Shown here piece by piece: positions 26,820 to 35,161 of a stretch of 64,000 bases of DNA. The notes below the pieces were generated by a model. It was not told where the DNA came from, did no database searches, and worked only from the letters and a program-made list of their open reading frames with translations. Made by a program: the position numbers and the translations under genes. Every line of letters begins with the position of its first letter. The stretch's first letter is position 1. This stretch comes from Methylomonas albis (GTDB lineage: Bacteria > Pseudomonadota > Gammaproteobacteria > Methylococcales > Methylomonadaceae). The stretch lies in NCBI RefSeq assembly GCF_014850955.1, contig NZ_JACXSS010000001.1, positions 3,906,001 through 3,970,000 on the forward strand, in the 5' to 3' direction.

Positions 26820-27671
26820 CTATAATCTTGATCGCAAAATCATTTTTTTGATTCGCTGAAAAGGGCCTTTCATGCCAAATGGAAAACGGTGCTTCTTATA
26901 CACTTGAAGCAAAGCATCGTACTGCACCACCGTTGGCACAGCAAGCTGTACAGTCTTACCCAAAAGAATATTGCAAACATTTGTCGCAATGACGCCGGCA
27001 ATCATGAACGGCGCAGGCGCGACAGAAGGTAATTGATGATTGTCGATATCAAGACCGGAACGATTAAGATATTTGAACATGTAAGCCTTCGGGGCAATTC
27101 CAGCAATTAACGACACCGACAGATCAAACTCGCTGTCGGTAGGGCGAAAATTGAAATAGTCTTCAAAACGCATTCCACGGGGATTGAAACACAGCAACGT
27201 AAAACCAAAACCCAATGGTGGCGCGGTCAAAACCCACAAACCTTTGCTTCGCGCGGCCGCATAAAGCAGGAAACGTTCTTTAAAACAATAAAAATCCAGG
27301 GAGTCAACCACGATATCAACGTCTTCAAGAAACTGTTCAATCGTATCCTGCTGAACTCCAGTGTTGAAAATTTTTACATCGGCATCAGGGTTAATATTGT
27401 GGACTATTTGCTGAGCGACTAGTGTTTTCTTTTTGCCAATAGTCTCCATAGTCGCACCATATTGGCGGTTAAAGTTTTTCAACTCATACTCATCAATATC
27501 AGCAAGATTAAAACTGCCTATTCCAAGCCGACTAAGCGCTGCCACCTGAGCACTTCCAGTCCCCCCGAGCCCCGCAATAGCTACTCGAGACGCTTTAAGT
27601 TTTTTTTGCTCATCAAGACTAATAAACCCCTTATTTCGAAGGAAGGCTGTATCATAATCAAAGTTTGTCAT
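26820..27671 (-). CDS. ThiF/E1-like adenylyltransferase
   Basis: This 283-residue E1-superfamily protein has GLGGTG (34-39), the acidic LADID (56-60), NFNRQYG (66-72) with the E1 arginine, and Lys80/81, so ATP binding and carboxylate adenylation look possible. It lacks the paired CxxC zinc motifs usual in ThiF and MoeB, as well as any rhodanese domain. Family members activate the C-terminus of a beta-grasp protein or peptide, or a small carboxylate. No such peptide gene is adjacent. It follows a methyltransferase gene by 30 bases on the same strand, so the two form an operon. Confidence 0.8.
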   Translation of the reverse strand: MTNFDYDTAFLRNKGFISLDEQKKLKASRVAIAGLGGTGSAQVAALSRLGIGSFNLADIDEYELKNFNRQYGATMETIGKKKTLVAQQIVHNINPDADVKIFNTGVQQDTIEQFLEDVDIVVDSLDFYCFKERFLLYAAARSKGLWVLTAPPLGFGFTLLCFNPRGMRFEDYFNFRPTDSEFDLSVSLIAGIAPKAYMFKYLNRSGLDIDNHQLPSVAPAPFMIAGVIATNVCNILLGKTVQLAVPTVVQYDALLQVYKKHRFPFGMKGPFQRIKKMILRSRL

Positions 27672-27701
27672 CGGCTTTGTCCATTCGTTTACTACAGTAA
27701 T

Positions 27702-28748
27702 CTATTTCTTTCCAATCAAAATACCATGATCGAGCGGCAGGCCTTCAAGTCTTTTTGTGCTCGAGAAACCGACTTCTTTAAGCCAAGCTTCGTAATCGGA
27801 CCACGAATAGAGCATTCCATCACCCGTGGCAATAGCTTGAAAATAGGGAGAGCCCAGAGCCGTACTGATCGGACCATCATCGTTATCATTACCCATCATA
27901 TTAAAAATGACCACAATACCACCCTCAGGGAGAGCAGCGTAGGTACGCTTCAATAATGCAATATTAGTTTCTGGGGACCAAATAGTTAAAATGTGCGAGT
28001 ACAAAATTGCATCGATACCCGTCGGAAATGGGTCACTCAGAAAATTACCCGGCCATGTGTTTATTCTTGCAGCTAGCCCTTGCTCTTCAATATGTTGCCG
28101 AGCAATTTGACATACCGACTCAGAATCAAAAACACTGACTCTCATATTCGGGTAATTTTTACACAACAAAATTCCATTCGTACCGTCTCCGCCACCGGCA
28201 TCGACTAAATGATGGATATTTTCGAGCTCCACCAGATTTAACAACGACACATTAGCTTGACTCGACAAAGAACTCATCGCATCCTGAAAAACCCTCTCCT
28301 TGAAAGGATCGTTAACGAGTCGCTGGTAAAGCCTATCACCTTGACCAGGAAAGCGCCTCAGACCGACATTGTCGTTTTTTCTAAGTGACTCAACAAAATC
28401 AAGCAATCCTTCGTAGACGATATAACGCTGCCAACCCATGACTAAAGCAAACGAATCCGAGCTATCACTGACAAGTTTTTGCTCTGCAATGCTTGAATTG
28501 CTGTATTGATTTCCCTGTTTTTTTATGATGCGCAATGCGGTTAACCCCGTTAACAACACTCTTGTGGGTTGCGGTTGTAGCTCAAGCACCTTTGCAATGC
28601 CATCGAAGCTGCTTCCCGGATTTTGTGATAAATAATCATATAGACCCAACTCGATGCCTGCCCACAATAATTGAAAGGCCGTATGTCCTGCGGCGATTAA
28701 TAATAGCGAATCAAGGTCAAGTTCATTTGAACATTCTGTTTTTGTCAT
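27702..28748 (-). CDS. SAM-dependent methyltransferase of the O-methyltransferase (dimerising) type
   Basis: This 348-residue protein has an N-terminal winged-helix dimerisation region (about 10-100: AAGHTAFQLLWAGIELGLYD) and a class I SAM fold with the glycine motif VDAGGGDGTNG near 168-178. This layout is that of plant- and polyketide-type O-methyltransferases (hydroxyneurosporene methyltransferase group). The ATG at 28748 is chosen because AGGGGG lies 6 bases upstream; an in-frame start at 28766 overlaps it. It is divergent from the nitroreductase-like gene and operonic with the ThiF-type gene. Substrate unknown, likely a small metabolite. Confidence 0.82.
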   Translation of the reverse strand: MTKTECSNELDLDSLLLIAAGHTAFQLLWAGIELGLYDYLSQNPGSSFDGIAKVLELQPQPTRVLLTGLTALRIIKKQGNQYSNSSIAEQKLVSDSSDSFALVMGWQRYIVYEGLLDFVESLRKNDNVGLRRFPGQGDRLYQRLVNDPFKERVFQDAMSSLSSQANVSLLNLVELENIHHLVDAGGGDGTNGILLCKNYPNMRVSVFDSESVCQIARQHIEEQGLAARINTWPGNFLSDPFPTGIDAILYSHILTIWSPETNIALLKRTYAALPEGGIVVIFNMMGNDNDDGPISTALGSPYFQAIATGDGMLYSWSDYEAWLKEVGFSSTKRLEGLPLDHGILIGKK

Positions 28749-28831
28749 TGGGAAGCCCCCTTTCAAGCGTGATAAGTTTCGTTTTTAATTGTAGACTATG
28801 GATCTTTAATTTGTCATCCGGGCGGTATAGC

Positions 28832-29860
28832 ATGTTAGAAGTCTTCGAATATTTAGCAAATGCTGGACAGAGAGCACCCTCAGCTGACAATTCCCAGCCC
28901 TGGATTTTTGCACGACACGATCGAAGCCTCAAATTATTTATCGATTTAGGCAAAATTAAGCCAAGCTGCTTCGACGTCGAGCACCCAGCTATATTGTTAG
29001 CAATTGGCGCAGTAATTGAAAACGTGTTAGAGGCCGCCAATTGGATTGGGATCGAGATAACTTATGATAACTATGTAGACCTAAAAACAGGGTTGTGCGC
29101 CACTTTTCATGTTGCGCAACACCATTTAGCGCTTCCTGACAATGCCAATGAACATCCGCTATTTAAGAGGCATACGAATCGGTTGCCTTTCGAAAAAAGG
29201 CCGATATCAAAGGATATATTGACTAAAATCAAAAATATTTCAAATTCGAAAGATCAAATTCTGATTATTGAGGATGCCGAATCATTTAAACAATGGGCGG
29301 AATGGATAAAGACAGCATCGGAAGTTCGGTTTCAGACTCCTGACATACATGAATGGTTTGGTCAAAGCCTTAAATTTACCAACAACGAAGTATCCTCAAA
29401 CGAAGGACTTGATGTTGCGACGCTTGGACTTCCATTAATTGGAAAAATATTTTTAAAAGCTACACAAACCTGGGAACGAATGAATATTTTAAATAAAATT
29501 GGCATGCATAAACTAATTGCAAAACTTGAGAGTGCCAAAATTAAAGACTCAGCAGCATTGATAGGTATTACTGGCACACTGGACATAGACACAATTATTT
29601 CTTCAGGCCGACTTATGGAGAGAATCTGGATTACCCTGAATGCTGGGGGATTAAGCGTTCAGCCTTATTTTGTTATATCAGACCAGTTATACCGCTTTAA
29701 GCGACAAAAAATACCACATAATTTGACCGGTAAAATTGCGAATTTAGAAGCTAATTTACAACCATTACTTAAGGATAGTTTTCTATACATTTTATTGAGA
29801 GTTGGATATTGCAAACAACAGCCAAAAATGTCTTTGCGCAAAAAAATTAGCTTTAACTAG
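28832..29860 (+). CDS. Nitroreductase-like flavoprotein (Acg/Rv3131-like)
   Basis: This 342-residue protein has the FMN-contact stretch RAPSADNSQPW (14-24), followed by two nitroreductase-like halves; the second holds GLSVQPYF near residue 290. The length and duplicated form recall the Acg-type nitroreductase-like proteins, which often lack simple nitroreductase activity. The start at 28832 fits this motif; a longer frame runs back into the divergent methyltransferase. Its TAG stop is the end of a 4-base CTAG that was duplicated by insertion of the next element, so the protein was not truncated. Substrate unknown; oxidation or dehydrogenation is possible. Confidence 0.75.
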   Translation: MLEVFEYLANAGQRAPSADNSQPWIFARHDRSLKLFIDLGKIKPSCFDVEHPAILLAIGAVIENVLEAANWIGIEITYDNYVDLKTGLCATFHVAQHHLALPDNANEHPLFKRHTNRLPFEKRPISKDILTKIKNISNSKDQILIIEDAESFKQWAEWIKTASEVRFQTPDIHEWFGQSLKFTNNEVSSNEGLDVATLGLPLIGKIFLKATQTWERMNILNKIGMHKLIAKLESAKIKDSAALIGITGTLDIDTIISSGRLMERIWITLNAGGLSVQPYFVISDQLYRFKRQKIPHNLTGKIANLEANLQPLLKDSFLYILLRVGYCKQQPKMSLRKKISFN

Positions 29861-30186
29861 AGGCTGTTGCCGTTTTGGGCTGATAAACTCCCTTTGGCTG
29901 CCCACATGATTGCTGATAAAGGCTATGACAGTGAGTCTTTACGTATTCAAATTCGAGACAAAGGGAGTGTGCCTATCATTCCTAGAAAACAGAACTCAAC
30001 CATTGGGAATGACGAAACGGACTGGTGCCTCTACAAGTATCGCCACCTCGTTGAAAATGTATTTGCGCGACTGAAACATTTCAGAGCCATCGCGACGCGA
30101 TATGACAAATTGAAACGCAATTTTGAAAGTGTCGTCGCTTTGGCCTGCGCTTTCATTTGGTTACCCATGTAAAACGGCAACAGCCC
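29861..30186 (+). mobile_element. Internally deleted IS5-type element (MITE-like) with CTAG target duplication
   Basis: This 326-base element is bounded by inverted ends GGCTGTTGCCGTTTT (from 29862) and AAAACGGCAACAGCC (to 30185). It is flanked by CTAG at 29857-29860 and 30187-30190, which reads as a 4-base target duplication of the YTAR type known in the IS427/ISL2 group of IS5. Inside is only the C-terminal third of a transposase, fused directly to the left end, so it cannot move without a helper. Confidence 0.85.
29867..30172 (+). pseudogene. IS5-family transposase, C-terminal remnant
   Basis: About 100 residues of a DDE transposase remain, with the second catalytic Asp region (MIADKGYDS) and the catalytic Glu region (YRHLVENVFARLKHF). 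The N-terminal two thirds with the first catalytic Asp are gone, and the frame opens from a TTG inside the terminal repeat. Not functional by itself. Confidence 0.85.
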
Positions 30187-30343
30187 CTAGGCTCCTTCGA
30201 AAAATAATTGGGAAATAATGTGACAATTTGGATCAAAATTTACGCCTGGAGATATTCAACTTCCAAGAGAACAGTATATCTGACTCTTTCCCACCAATTA
30301 TTTCATTTATACTCTAATTAAGTTATCTTAACCGAGGTTGCCT

Positions 30344-31078
30344 ATGCCCACCATTATTGATGCTTTCGATGAATATTTTGAAATGTTACCGGCAATTTCA
30401 GATGACTTAAAGAAGGAAGTTTATAAGTTACGCTATCAAGTCTATTGCATAGAAACCGGATTTGAAGATCCTGCAAATCATCAAGATGAAGCCGAGTACG
30501 ATGATTTCGATGATAGCTCCATCCACTATCTGATTCGCCATAAACGATTCGATACTTACGCGGCAACAACACGCCTAATTCTACCAAACAAAAAAAATCC
30601 CGAGCGCTTGTTTCCGATTGAACTGCACAGTCAAATCCAAATTCCTGAAGCCTTTAAAGGCATCCCCCGGATGGCCCTAGGCGAAGTTTCAAGATTTTGT
30701 GTTTCCAAAGATTTTAAACGAAGGAAAAAAGAATCAGGCACTTTAACCGGTATAAGTCCGGACACTGATGCTTATTATAGCGAAGACGAACGCAGAACAT
30801 TTCCGCACATCACTATTGCATTAATTGCTTGTTTAGTGAAAATTAGTGCCGAGCATGGCATTGATTATTGGTATGCAGTAATGGAGCCAGCGTTACTGCG
30901 CTTTTTGTCGACACTCGGCATTCATTTTATCCACATTGGCCCACTAACCGACTACCATGGCAAACGTCAACCCGGCATCATCAAAGTGAGCGATCTCCTC
31001 GAAGGAGTAGCAAAAAAAAATCCAGAGCTGTTAGAAATGCTGACGTTTCGCGGTCAGTATTTGCAATCATTCAATTGA
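30344..31078 (+). CDS. Exosortase-associated acyltransferase (FeeM/LuxI-like GNAT), copy 1
   Basis: This 244-residue protein belongs to the GNAT-type family related to LuxI and to FeeM N-acyl amino acid synthases (TIGR03694-type by recollection). The landmark stretch LRYQVYCIETGFE spans 29-41, with an acidic YDDFDDSSIHYLIRH at about 52-66 and EVSRFCVS near 114-121. Family members move a long-chain acyl group from acyl carrier protein to an amino acid or similar amine. The ATG at 30344 has GAGG 6 bases upstream; a TTG at 30338 is in frame but less likely. It is convergent with a second copy. Confidence 0.85.
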   Translation: MPTIIDAFDEYFEMLPAISDDLKKEVYKLRYQVYCIETGFEDPANHQDEAEYDDFDDSSIHYLIRHKRFDTYAATTRLILPNKKNPERLFPIELHSQIQIPEAFKGIPRMALGEVSRFCVSKDFKRRKKESGTLTGISPDTDAYYSEDERRTFPHITIALIACLVKISAEHGIDYWYAVMEPALLRFLSTLGIHFIHIGPLTDYHGKRQPGIIKVSDLLEGVAKKNPELLEMLTFRGQYLQSFN

Positions 31079-31132
31079 TATTCAAAAGACCCCATAGTAA
31101 TAGAGTTTTTTGCGCTAATAGATACAAAACCA

Positions 31133-31187
31133 AGTTCGTAGATTCCCGGATAGCATTTTGAAAATGCTATCCGGGAATCTACGAACT
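31133..31187. repeat. 55-bp perfect palindrome (27-bp arms, 1-base centre)
   Basis: The left arm (31133-31159, beginning AGTTCGTAGATTCCCGG) and right arm (31161-31187) are exact reverse complements around a single G at 31160. It lies between two convergent acyltransferase genes. There is no T-run at either end, so it is not a standard terminator, although transcripts from both sides would form a very stable hairpin. Confidence 0.95.
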
Positions 31188-31204
31188 AATTCAGACCTGC
31201 TAAG

Positions 31205-31942
31205 TCAAGCTCGTTGAAGCCTGCTGGCTGGCACCTCTATCAAGTCTGAATACCGTCGAAACCCCCTTTTATAATCCATTGCCCACAACGGATTGCCGAG
31301 AACATTATCGACAGTCAATCGATAAGGGATTCGAAGCCCCCGATGTTCACACGAATCACCAATTCGCGCCAGATCAAGCCCTCCTTTGCCGAGAATCGAC
31401 GCTAACGCAGGCGCTACCACAAAATACCAATCTACAATATTACGCTCGGCTGAATACAGACAAGCTGCACGAATAAGCCCCCACATAAGACTTCGATTCT
31501 GGTTTTTGAAATCATAAAGGCTTCTCACATTTCCATTTTCTGCGCCTTGCAAATTAGGTGGCGCAAAACGCATGGAGGCAAACCTTTTAGCTTCTTTGAT
31601 TATGCATAATCTGGACATTTCAACCGAAACATTCCGATCTTTCGGGCAAATTTTTTGATACGGCTCGCTCCATTCTTCAAAAGGAAGTAAAGAATTTATT
31701 GGAAAGACAAGCCTCAGACCACCCAACCAATACCCGGATTTGATGTGTCTAACTAAAAAATGGACGGAATTATCATCCCATTTATCTAATTCCATTTGCT
31801 GCGGAAACTTGTCTTTGTCTTCAAAACCCCGCTCTTCGCAATAGACCTGGTATCTGAGATTGTAGTGAAGTTGTTTGCTTTCAGGCGTGTCAGCCAAAAA
31901 AACCTCAAAACAACTATCAAAGGTTTGCTTGTCAGAAATCAA
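31205..31942 (-). CDS. Exosortase-associated acyltransferase (FeeM/LuxI-like GNAT), copy 2
   Basis: This 245-residue paralogue of the convergent gene has the same landmarks: LRYQVYCEERGFE (29-41), DKWDDNSVHFLVRH (53-66) and VEMSRLCI (107-114). Outside these blocks it differs widely from copy 1, so it is not a recent duplicate and may prefer another acyl chain or amine. The start appears to be TTG, with GGAG 7 bases upstream; no ATG is available near the conserved N-terminus. The two copies end 126 bases apart with the palindrome between them. Confidence 0.83.
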   Translation of the reverse strand: MISDKQTFDSCFEVFLADTPESKQLHYNLRYQVYCEERGFEDKDKFPQQMELDKWDDNSVHFLVRHIKSGYWLGGLRLVFPINSLLPFEEWSEPYQKICPKDRNVSVEMSRLCIIKEAKRFASMRFAPPNLQGAENGNVRSLYDFKNQNRSLMWGLIRAACLYSAERNIVDWYFVVAPALASILGKGGLDLARIGDSCEHRGLRIPYRLTVDNVLGNPLWAMDYKRGFRRYSDLIEVPASRLQRA

Positions 31943-32469
31943 GATAAAACTCCGTAATTTAATGAATCAAATCACGCACAAATCCAGTTCGCGCACGAAT
32001 TCCTGGGCGCTAAACAAGCTTGGCCTAGCCTCCCAACACTGCTGGCCTGTTTCTCGGCAAAGCCCGGAAACAGGCCTGATCGTTCATTTTCAATTTGGAC
32101 AGCACACATTTCGCGTCAACTCAGCGTTGCATCTACACATGTAAAAAGGCGGACGTCTTTTATAAACACATCAATTCGCCAGACTGTATTAATAAGCCAC
32201 GAAAGACCGTACCGAGTTTACAAATACAAAATTAAAGACAGCCGGCTATTTTGATTAAGATCAGATGAGGATTAGATTAATTTTTTCTCACCCACCTATC
32301 AACGCAAAGAATTCTCAGCAGTAGGCACACACGCAGCGTGTCTAATAGGAATGGGCACTCCAATAGGTTGAGAACTTTGTAAGAGGCGGCCAAAACGTCA
32401 AAAGACTTAGAAAACTTTCCAAAACCATTCGGGAAAGATCGTCGAAAAGTTTCCAGTTACAGCGACGGG
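31943..32469. other. Non-coding stretch between acyltransferase copy 2 and the IstB remnant
   Basis: No supported gene. It holds a 10-bp perfect hairpin (GGCCTGTTTC / GAAACAGGCC, 32044-32053 with 32067-32076). Near the right end are two similar direct repeats, GAAAACTTTCC (32410-32420) and GAAAAGTTTCC (32444-32454), which resemble the repeated transposase-binding sites at IS21-type ends. Confidence 0.45.
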
Positions 32470-33219
32470 TTATGGGTTTTCTACCGCCTTTCTCCGTTTT
32501 TTAAATCGATAGCAATCATTGCCGGTTTCCAAAATATCGCAGTGGTGGGTAATACGATCTAACAGTGCGGCGGTCATCTTGGCATCGCCGAATACCTGAA
32601 CGCATTCGCCGAAATTGAGATTGGTGGTGATGATCAAGGATGTTTTTTCATAGAGCTGGCTGATCAGGTGGAATAGCAAGGCCCCACCGGATGCTGGAAA
32701 GGGTGGTAGATAACCTAATTCATCCAGAATGACGGCATCCATAGTGGTCAGTTGCTTGGCGAGATTACCGGCTTTGCCCTGCTGTTTTTCTTTATCCAAT
32801 TGATTGACAAGATCGACAGCGTTATAGAAGCGTATTCGCTTGTCTTGGTGAATGGCCGCCACGCCCAAGGCTGGCGCCAGATGGGTTTTGCCGGTGCCAG
32901 TACCGCCGACTAATATGAGGTTGTAGGCTTGATCCATGAAGCCAGCCGTCGCCAGCTGTTCGATTCTGGCTTTGGGTAACGGTGTTTCTACCCAATCAAA
33001 ATTCATCAAGTCACGATGAATGGGAAAGCGCGCCGCTTTGAATTGATAATTCAAGCTGCGTACCTGGCGATCCGCTTGCTCCGTGGCAATCAAGCGATCC
33101 AACCAGACTTCCGGCATGACGGTTTTTTGCTGAAGCCCATATTCGGCTTGCCACTTGTGCCCTGTGGGTATTCGCTCCAGGCAACAGCCATCCCGAACAG
33201 ATGCCAAGAGCGCCAGCAT
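32470..33219 (-). pseudogene. IstB-type IS21 helper ATPase, remnant
   Basis: The frame encodes an AAA+ ATPase with Walker [11 protein letters not shown] and Walker [11 protein letters not shown], followed by the typical [18 protein letters not shown] block. IstB assists the IS21 transposase IstA. Recognisable similarity begins near [17 protein letters not shown] (about residue 36); the 35 residues before it do not look like an IstB start, and no istA lies beside it. The element is therefore incomplete. The usual GTGKTHLA is kept, but this copy has probably been inactive since losing its partner. Confidence 0.8.
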
Positions 33220-33680
33220 TTTTCGGTAAAGCTGAAATGGGTCCCATCCGATTTCAGCGCGAAAAATTTGCTGGCAGTTTATGCCTTCGGCGGCCCCGAT
33301 TCGTCCGCGTCACCTCGTTTCGACCCAACAGGGGGTCGAAACATCGGCTCTCGCATGACTTGACGCCGTGTCGCGATGCCTTGCAGGTTTTCTCCGCTTC
33401 GCTGCGAAAACCCGCCCAGCGCTACGGCTATCGGGGACTAAAAATCTTCACTTCGCTATCGCTCCGTTTCCAAGATTTTCAGCGCCGGAAAATAAAATCA
33501 AATTAAAGAAATTCGTTCAATCCACCAGGCATCGGTTACAGAAGCTCCCGGATGTTGTTAAATCTTTCTTCAGACATCCAGAATGTCGATTTCCTTGTAA
33601 GTGTCAATACCTTCATTATGAGGAGTAATTTGCTATGCCTACCCAGTCAGACTAAGCACCGATTCATGTAACAAAACTAA
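33220..33680. repeat. Hairpin-rich non-coding stretch
   Basis: No supported gene. Two hairpins stand in a row: GTTTCGACCC / GGGTCGAAAC (33317-33326 with 33333-33342, 6-base loop) and GGTTTTC / GAAAACC (33386-33392 with 33406-33412). The arms AAAATCTT and AAGATTTT at about 33440-33480 make a possible third. At 33633 a ribosome-site-like AGGAG leads to a six-codon frame (MPTQSD) that stops at once, perhaps the broken start of a lost gene. Confidence 0.5.
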
Positions 33681-34565
33681 TCAACTAAGATCTTGCCTAA
33701 TGAAAAATCTAAACATACGCCAAACCATACCAGCTCCCATGAGACTCAAGAGGCTATAGATAATATTTTTAATAGTTAAATGCTTAAGAATATACTCAAA
33801 CCGACTGATATCAATTTCTTCTTTTTTAGCAAAACTACGTTGAGAAAAATCTAGGACCACTTTAGAGTTAGCACTTTTATTCGAATCTCTACCGTGGCCG
33901 CTCACTACTCCGTTTGTCCCTTCCATTGCTCCAATACTATTTCCAAAAACCATCATGGCACTAACCTGCTCATCGACTCCAATAAATCGTTGCAACCTTC
34001 CCAATATATCTGTGCCTCGTAAATCATAGCTAACCATATTGGCATAGATGCTATCGTCAAAGTCTTTAAGATCATAGTATGTCCAAACTAACTTACTATA
34101 GGCCTCGTCGCTCAATCCATTTAGAACTTCGTCGAGTAAGTTTTTATACGAGAACACATCTTCAGAATAATCGTATTTTTCTGTATTCACCCCGGGAATG
34201 GCGTAAAAGAACTCTTGAGCGCCCATAGAGATCTGAGCAGGCCTATTCATATATTCCCGCTCGCGCAATATAGCGTGCGAAATAGAAGGAATTTCGACGA
34301 TTGACTCGTGCGGAGCGACATTAACCATCGAGTTTTCTGAATTCAACTCTTGCCCGAGGATTTTATTTATATCTTTTTTAATTGCAACAGCATCTAAAGA
34401 ATCTTTGGCGATATCCTTGGTTAATTGATGCTTCTTTTTTTCATCTTTCTGCTCGCTATTGTCATAAATCGGCACAGACTGAATCTCTGCTGCGAAGGAT
34501 TCATCCGCCAAAATACCGAGAAAAAACATGCTTATCACTGCGAATCGTAAATTTCTAACTATCAC
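33681..34565 (-). CDS. Exported membrane-anchored protein of unknown function
   Basis: This 294-residue protein has a signal peptide (residues 1-26, ending SFAA), a lysine/aspartate-rich linker (40-70) and a C-terminal hydrophobic helix (about 262-285, IIYSLLSLMGAGMVWRMF) followed by a basic end. This tripartite C-terminus is like a sorting or anchor signal but has no PEP motif. I recognise no domain. The start is GTG. The region is AT-rich compared with the housekeeping genes. Position next to a VanZ-type gene in an exopolysaccharide block suggests an envelope role. Confidence 0.65.
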   Translation of the reverse strand: MIVRNLRFAVISMFFLGILADESFAAEIQSVPIYDNSEQKDEKKKHQLTKDIAKDSLDAVAIKKDINKILGQELNSENSMVNVAPHESIVEIPSISHAILREREYMNRPAQISMGAQEFFYAIPGVNTEKYDYSEDVFSYKNLLDEVLNGLSDEAYSKLVWTYYDLKDFDDSIYANMVSYDLRGTDILGRLQRFIGVDEQVSAMMVFGNSIGAMEGTNGVVSGHGRDSNKSANSKVVLDFSQRSFAKKEEIDISRFEYILKHLTIKNIIYSLLSLMGAGMVWRMFRFFIRQDLS

Positions 34566-34699
34566 ACAAACCGCCCATTCGCTAAATACGTACTGATTTA
34601 TAACCGTTATAAAAAACTAAAAATTTGCATCAAAGTTATCGAAAAAATAAACCTGCATATTCGAGAATATATACTTTATAGTAAATTTTCAAATAAGCT

Positions 34700-35161
34700 C
34701 TAGTTAGGGGTTTTTTGATTAACTGAGCTACTGAATGCCATATAAACAGGAGCTTGAGTCATAAAAATCAACAACAACAACCCGAAATGCATTATGAAAA
34801 AACGCATTCTTAAATCATCGCCAGAAATTAAATGACTTCTATCAGCACTTAACAAAAACTGCATAGCAGAAAACACTGCGTCATATTTAACAATAAACTG
34901 TTCAGAGCCCCAGTCGCATAATAGATAACCCAATGGAAAAGAAATCATGAACAAAAAAGCGACGACAATTACTCGACGAACGTCTTTTAAAGTCGTTAAA
35001 AGAGAAATTGACGACCCAAGCCAGCCAACCAAAAAAAAGTAAATGCCCAAGCAAACTACCGAGAGCGAATAACCGTTATTTACCATTAACTCAGTAAGAT
35101 TATCGGTCGCAGCTTCGACCACCACCCCCAATAACCAAGAGGTAATAACAAGGACGACCAA
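34700..35161 (-). CDS. Probable C-terminal part of the VanZ-type protein, out of frame
   Basis: This 153-residue frame with four or five hydrophobic helices overlaps the end of the VanZ-type gene in another frame. It has no ATG or ribosome site; the only early start is a TTG. Its first helix (VVLVITSWLLGVVVEA) continues naturally from the last helix of the upstream protein if one base is added in the six-A run at 35160-35165. It is therefore best read as the displaced C-terminus of one protein of about 800 residues. Confidence 0.6.
   Translation of the reverse strand: MVVLVITSWLLGVVVEAATDNLTELMVNNGYSLSVVCLGIYFFLVGWLGSSISLLTTLKDVRRVIVVAFLFMISFPLGYLLCDWGSEQFIVKYDAVFSAMQFLLSADRSHLISGDDLRMRFFIMHFGLLLLIFMTQAPVYMAFSSSVNQKTPN

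Noticed and set aside
28535-28831. Longer N-terminus for the nitroreductase-like protein
   Set aside because: The extra frame lies over the divergent methyltransferase start and has no similarity to the family; ATG 28832 precedes the conserved region.
26820-29860. Azole/TOMM-type peptide cluster
   Set aside because: ThiF-like and nitroreductase-like genes are present but there is no YcaO protein, no precursor peptide, and the flavoprotein is of the Acg-like kind.
31133-31187. Standard bidirectional terminator
   Set aside because: The stem is far longer than usual and no T-run follows on either strand; listed as a palindrome of unknown role.
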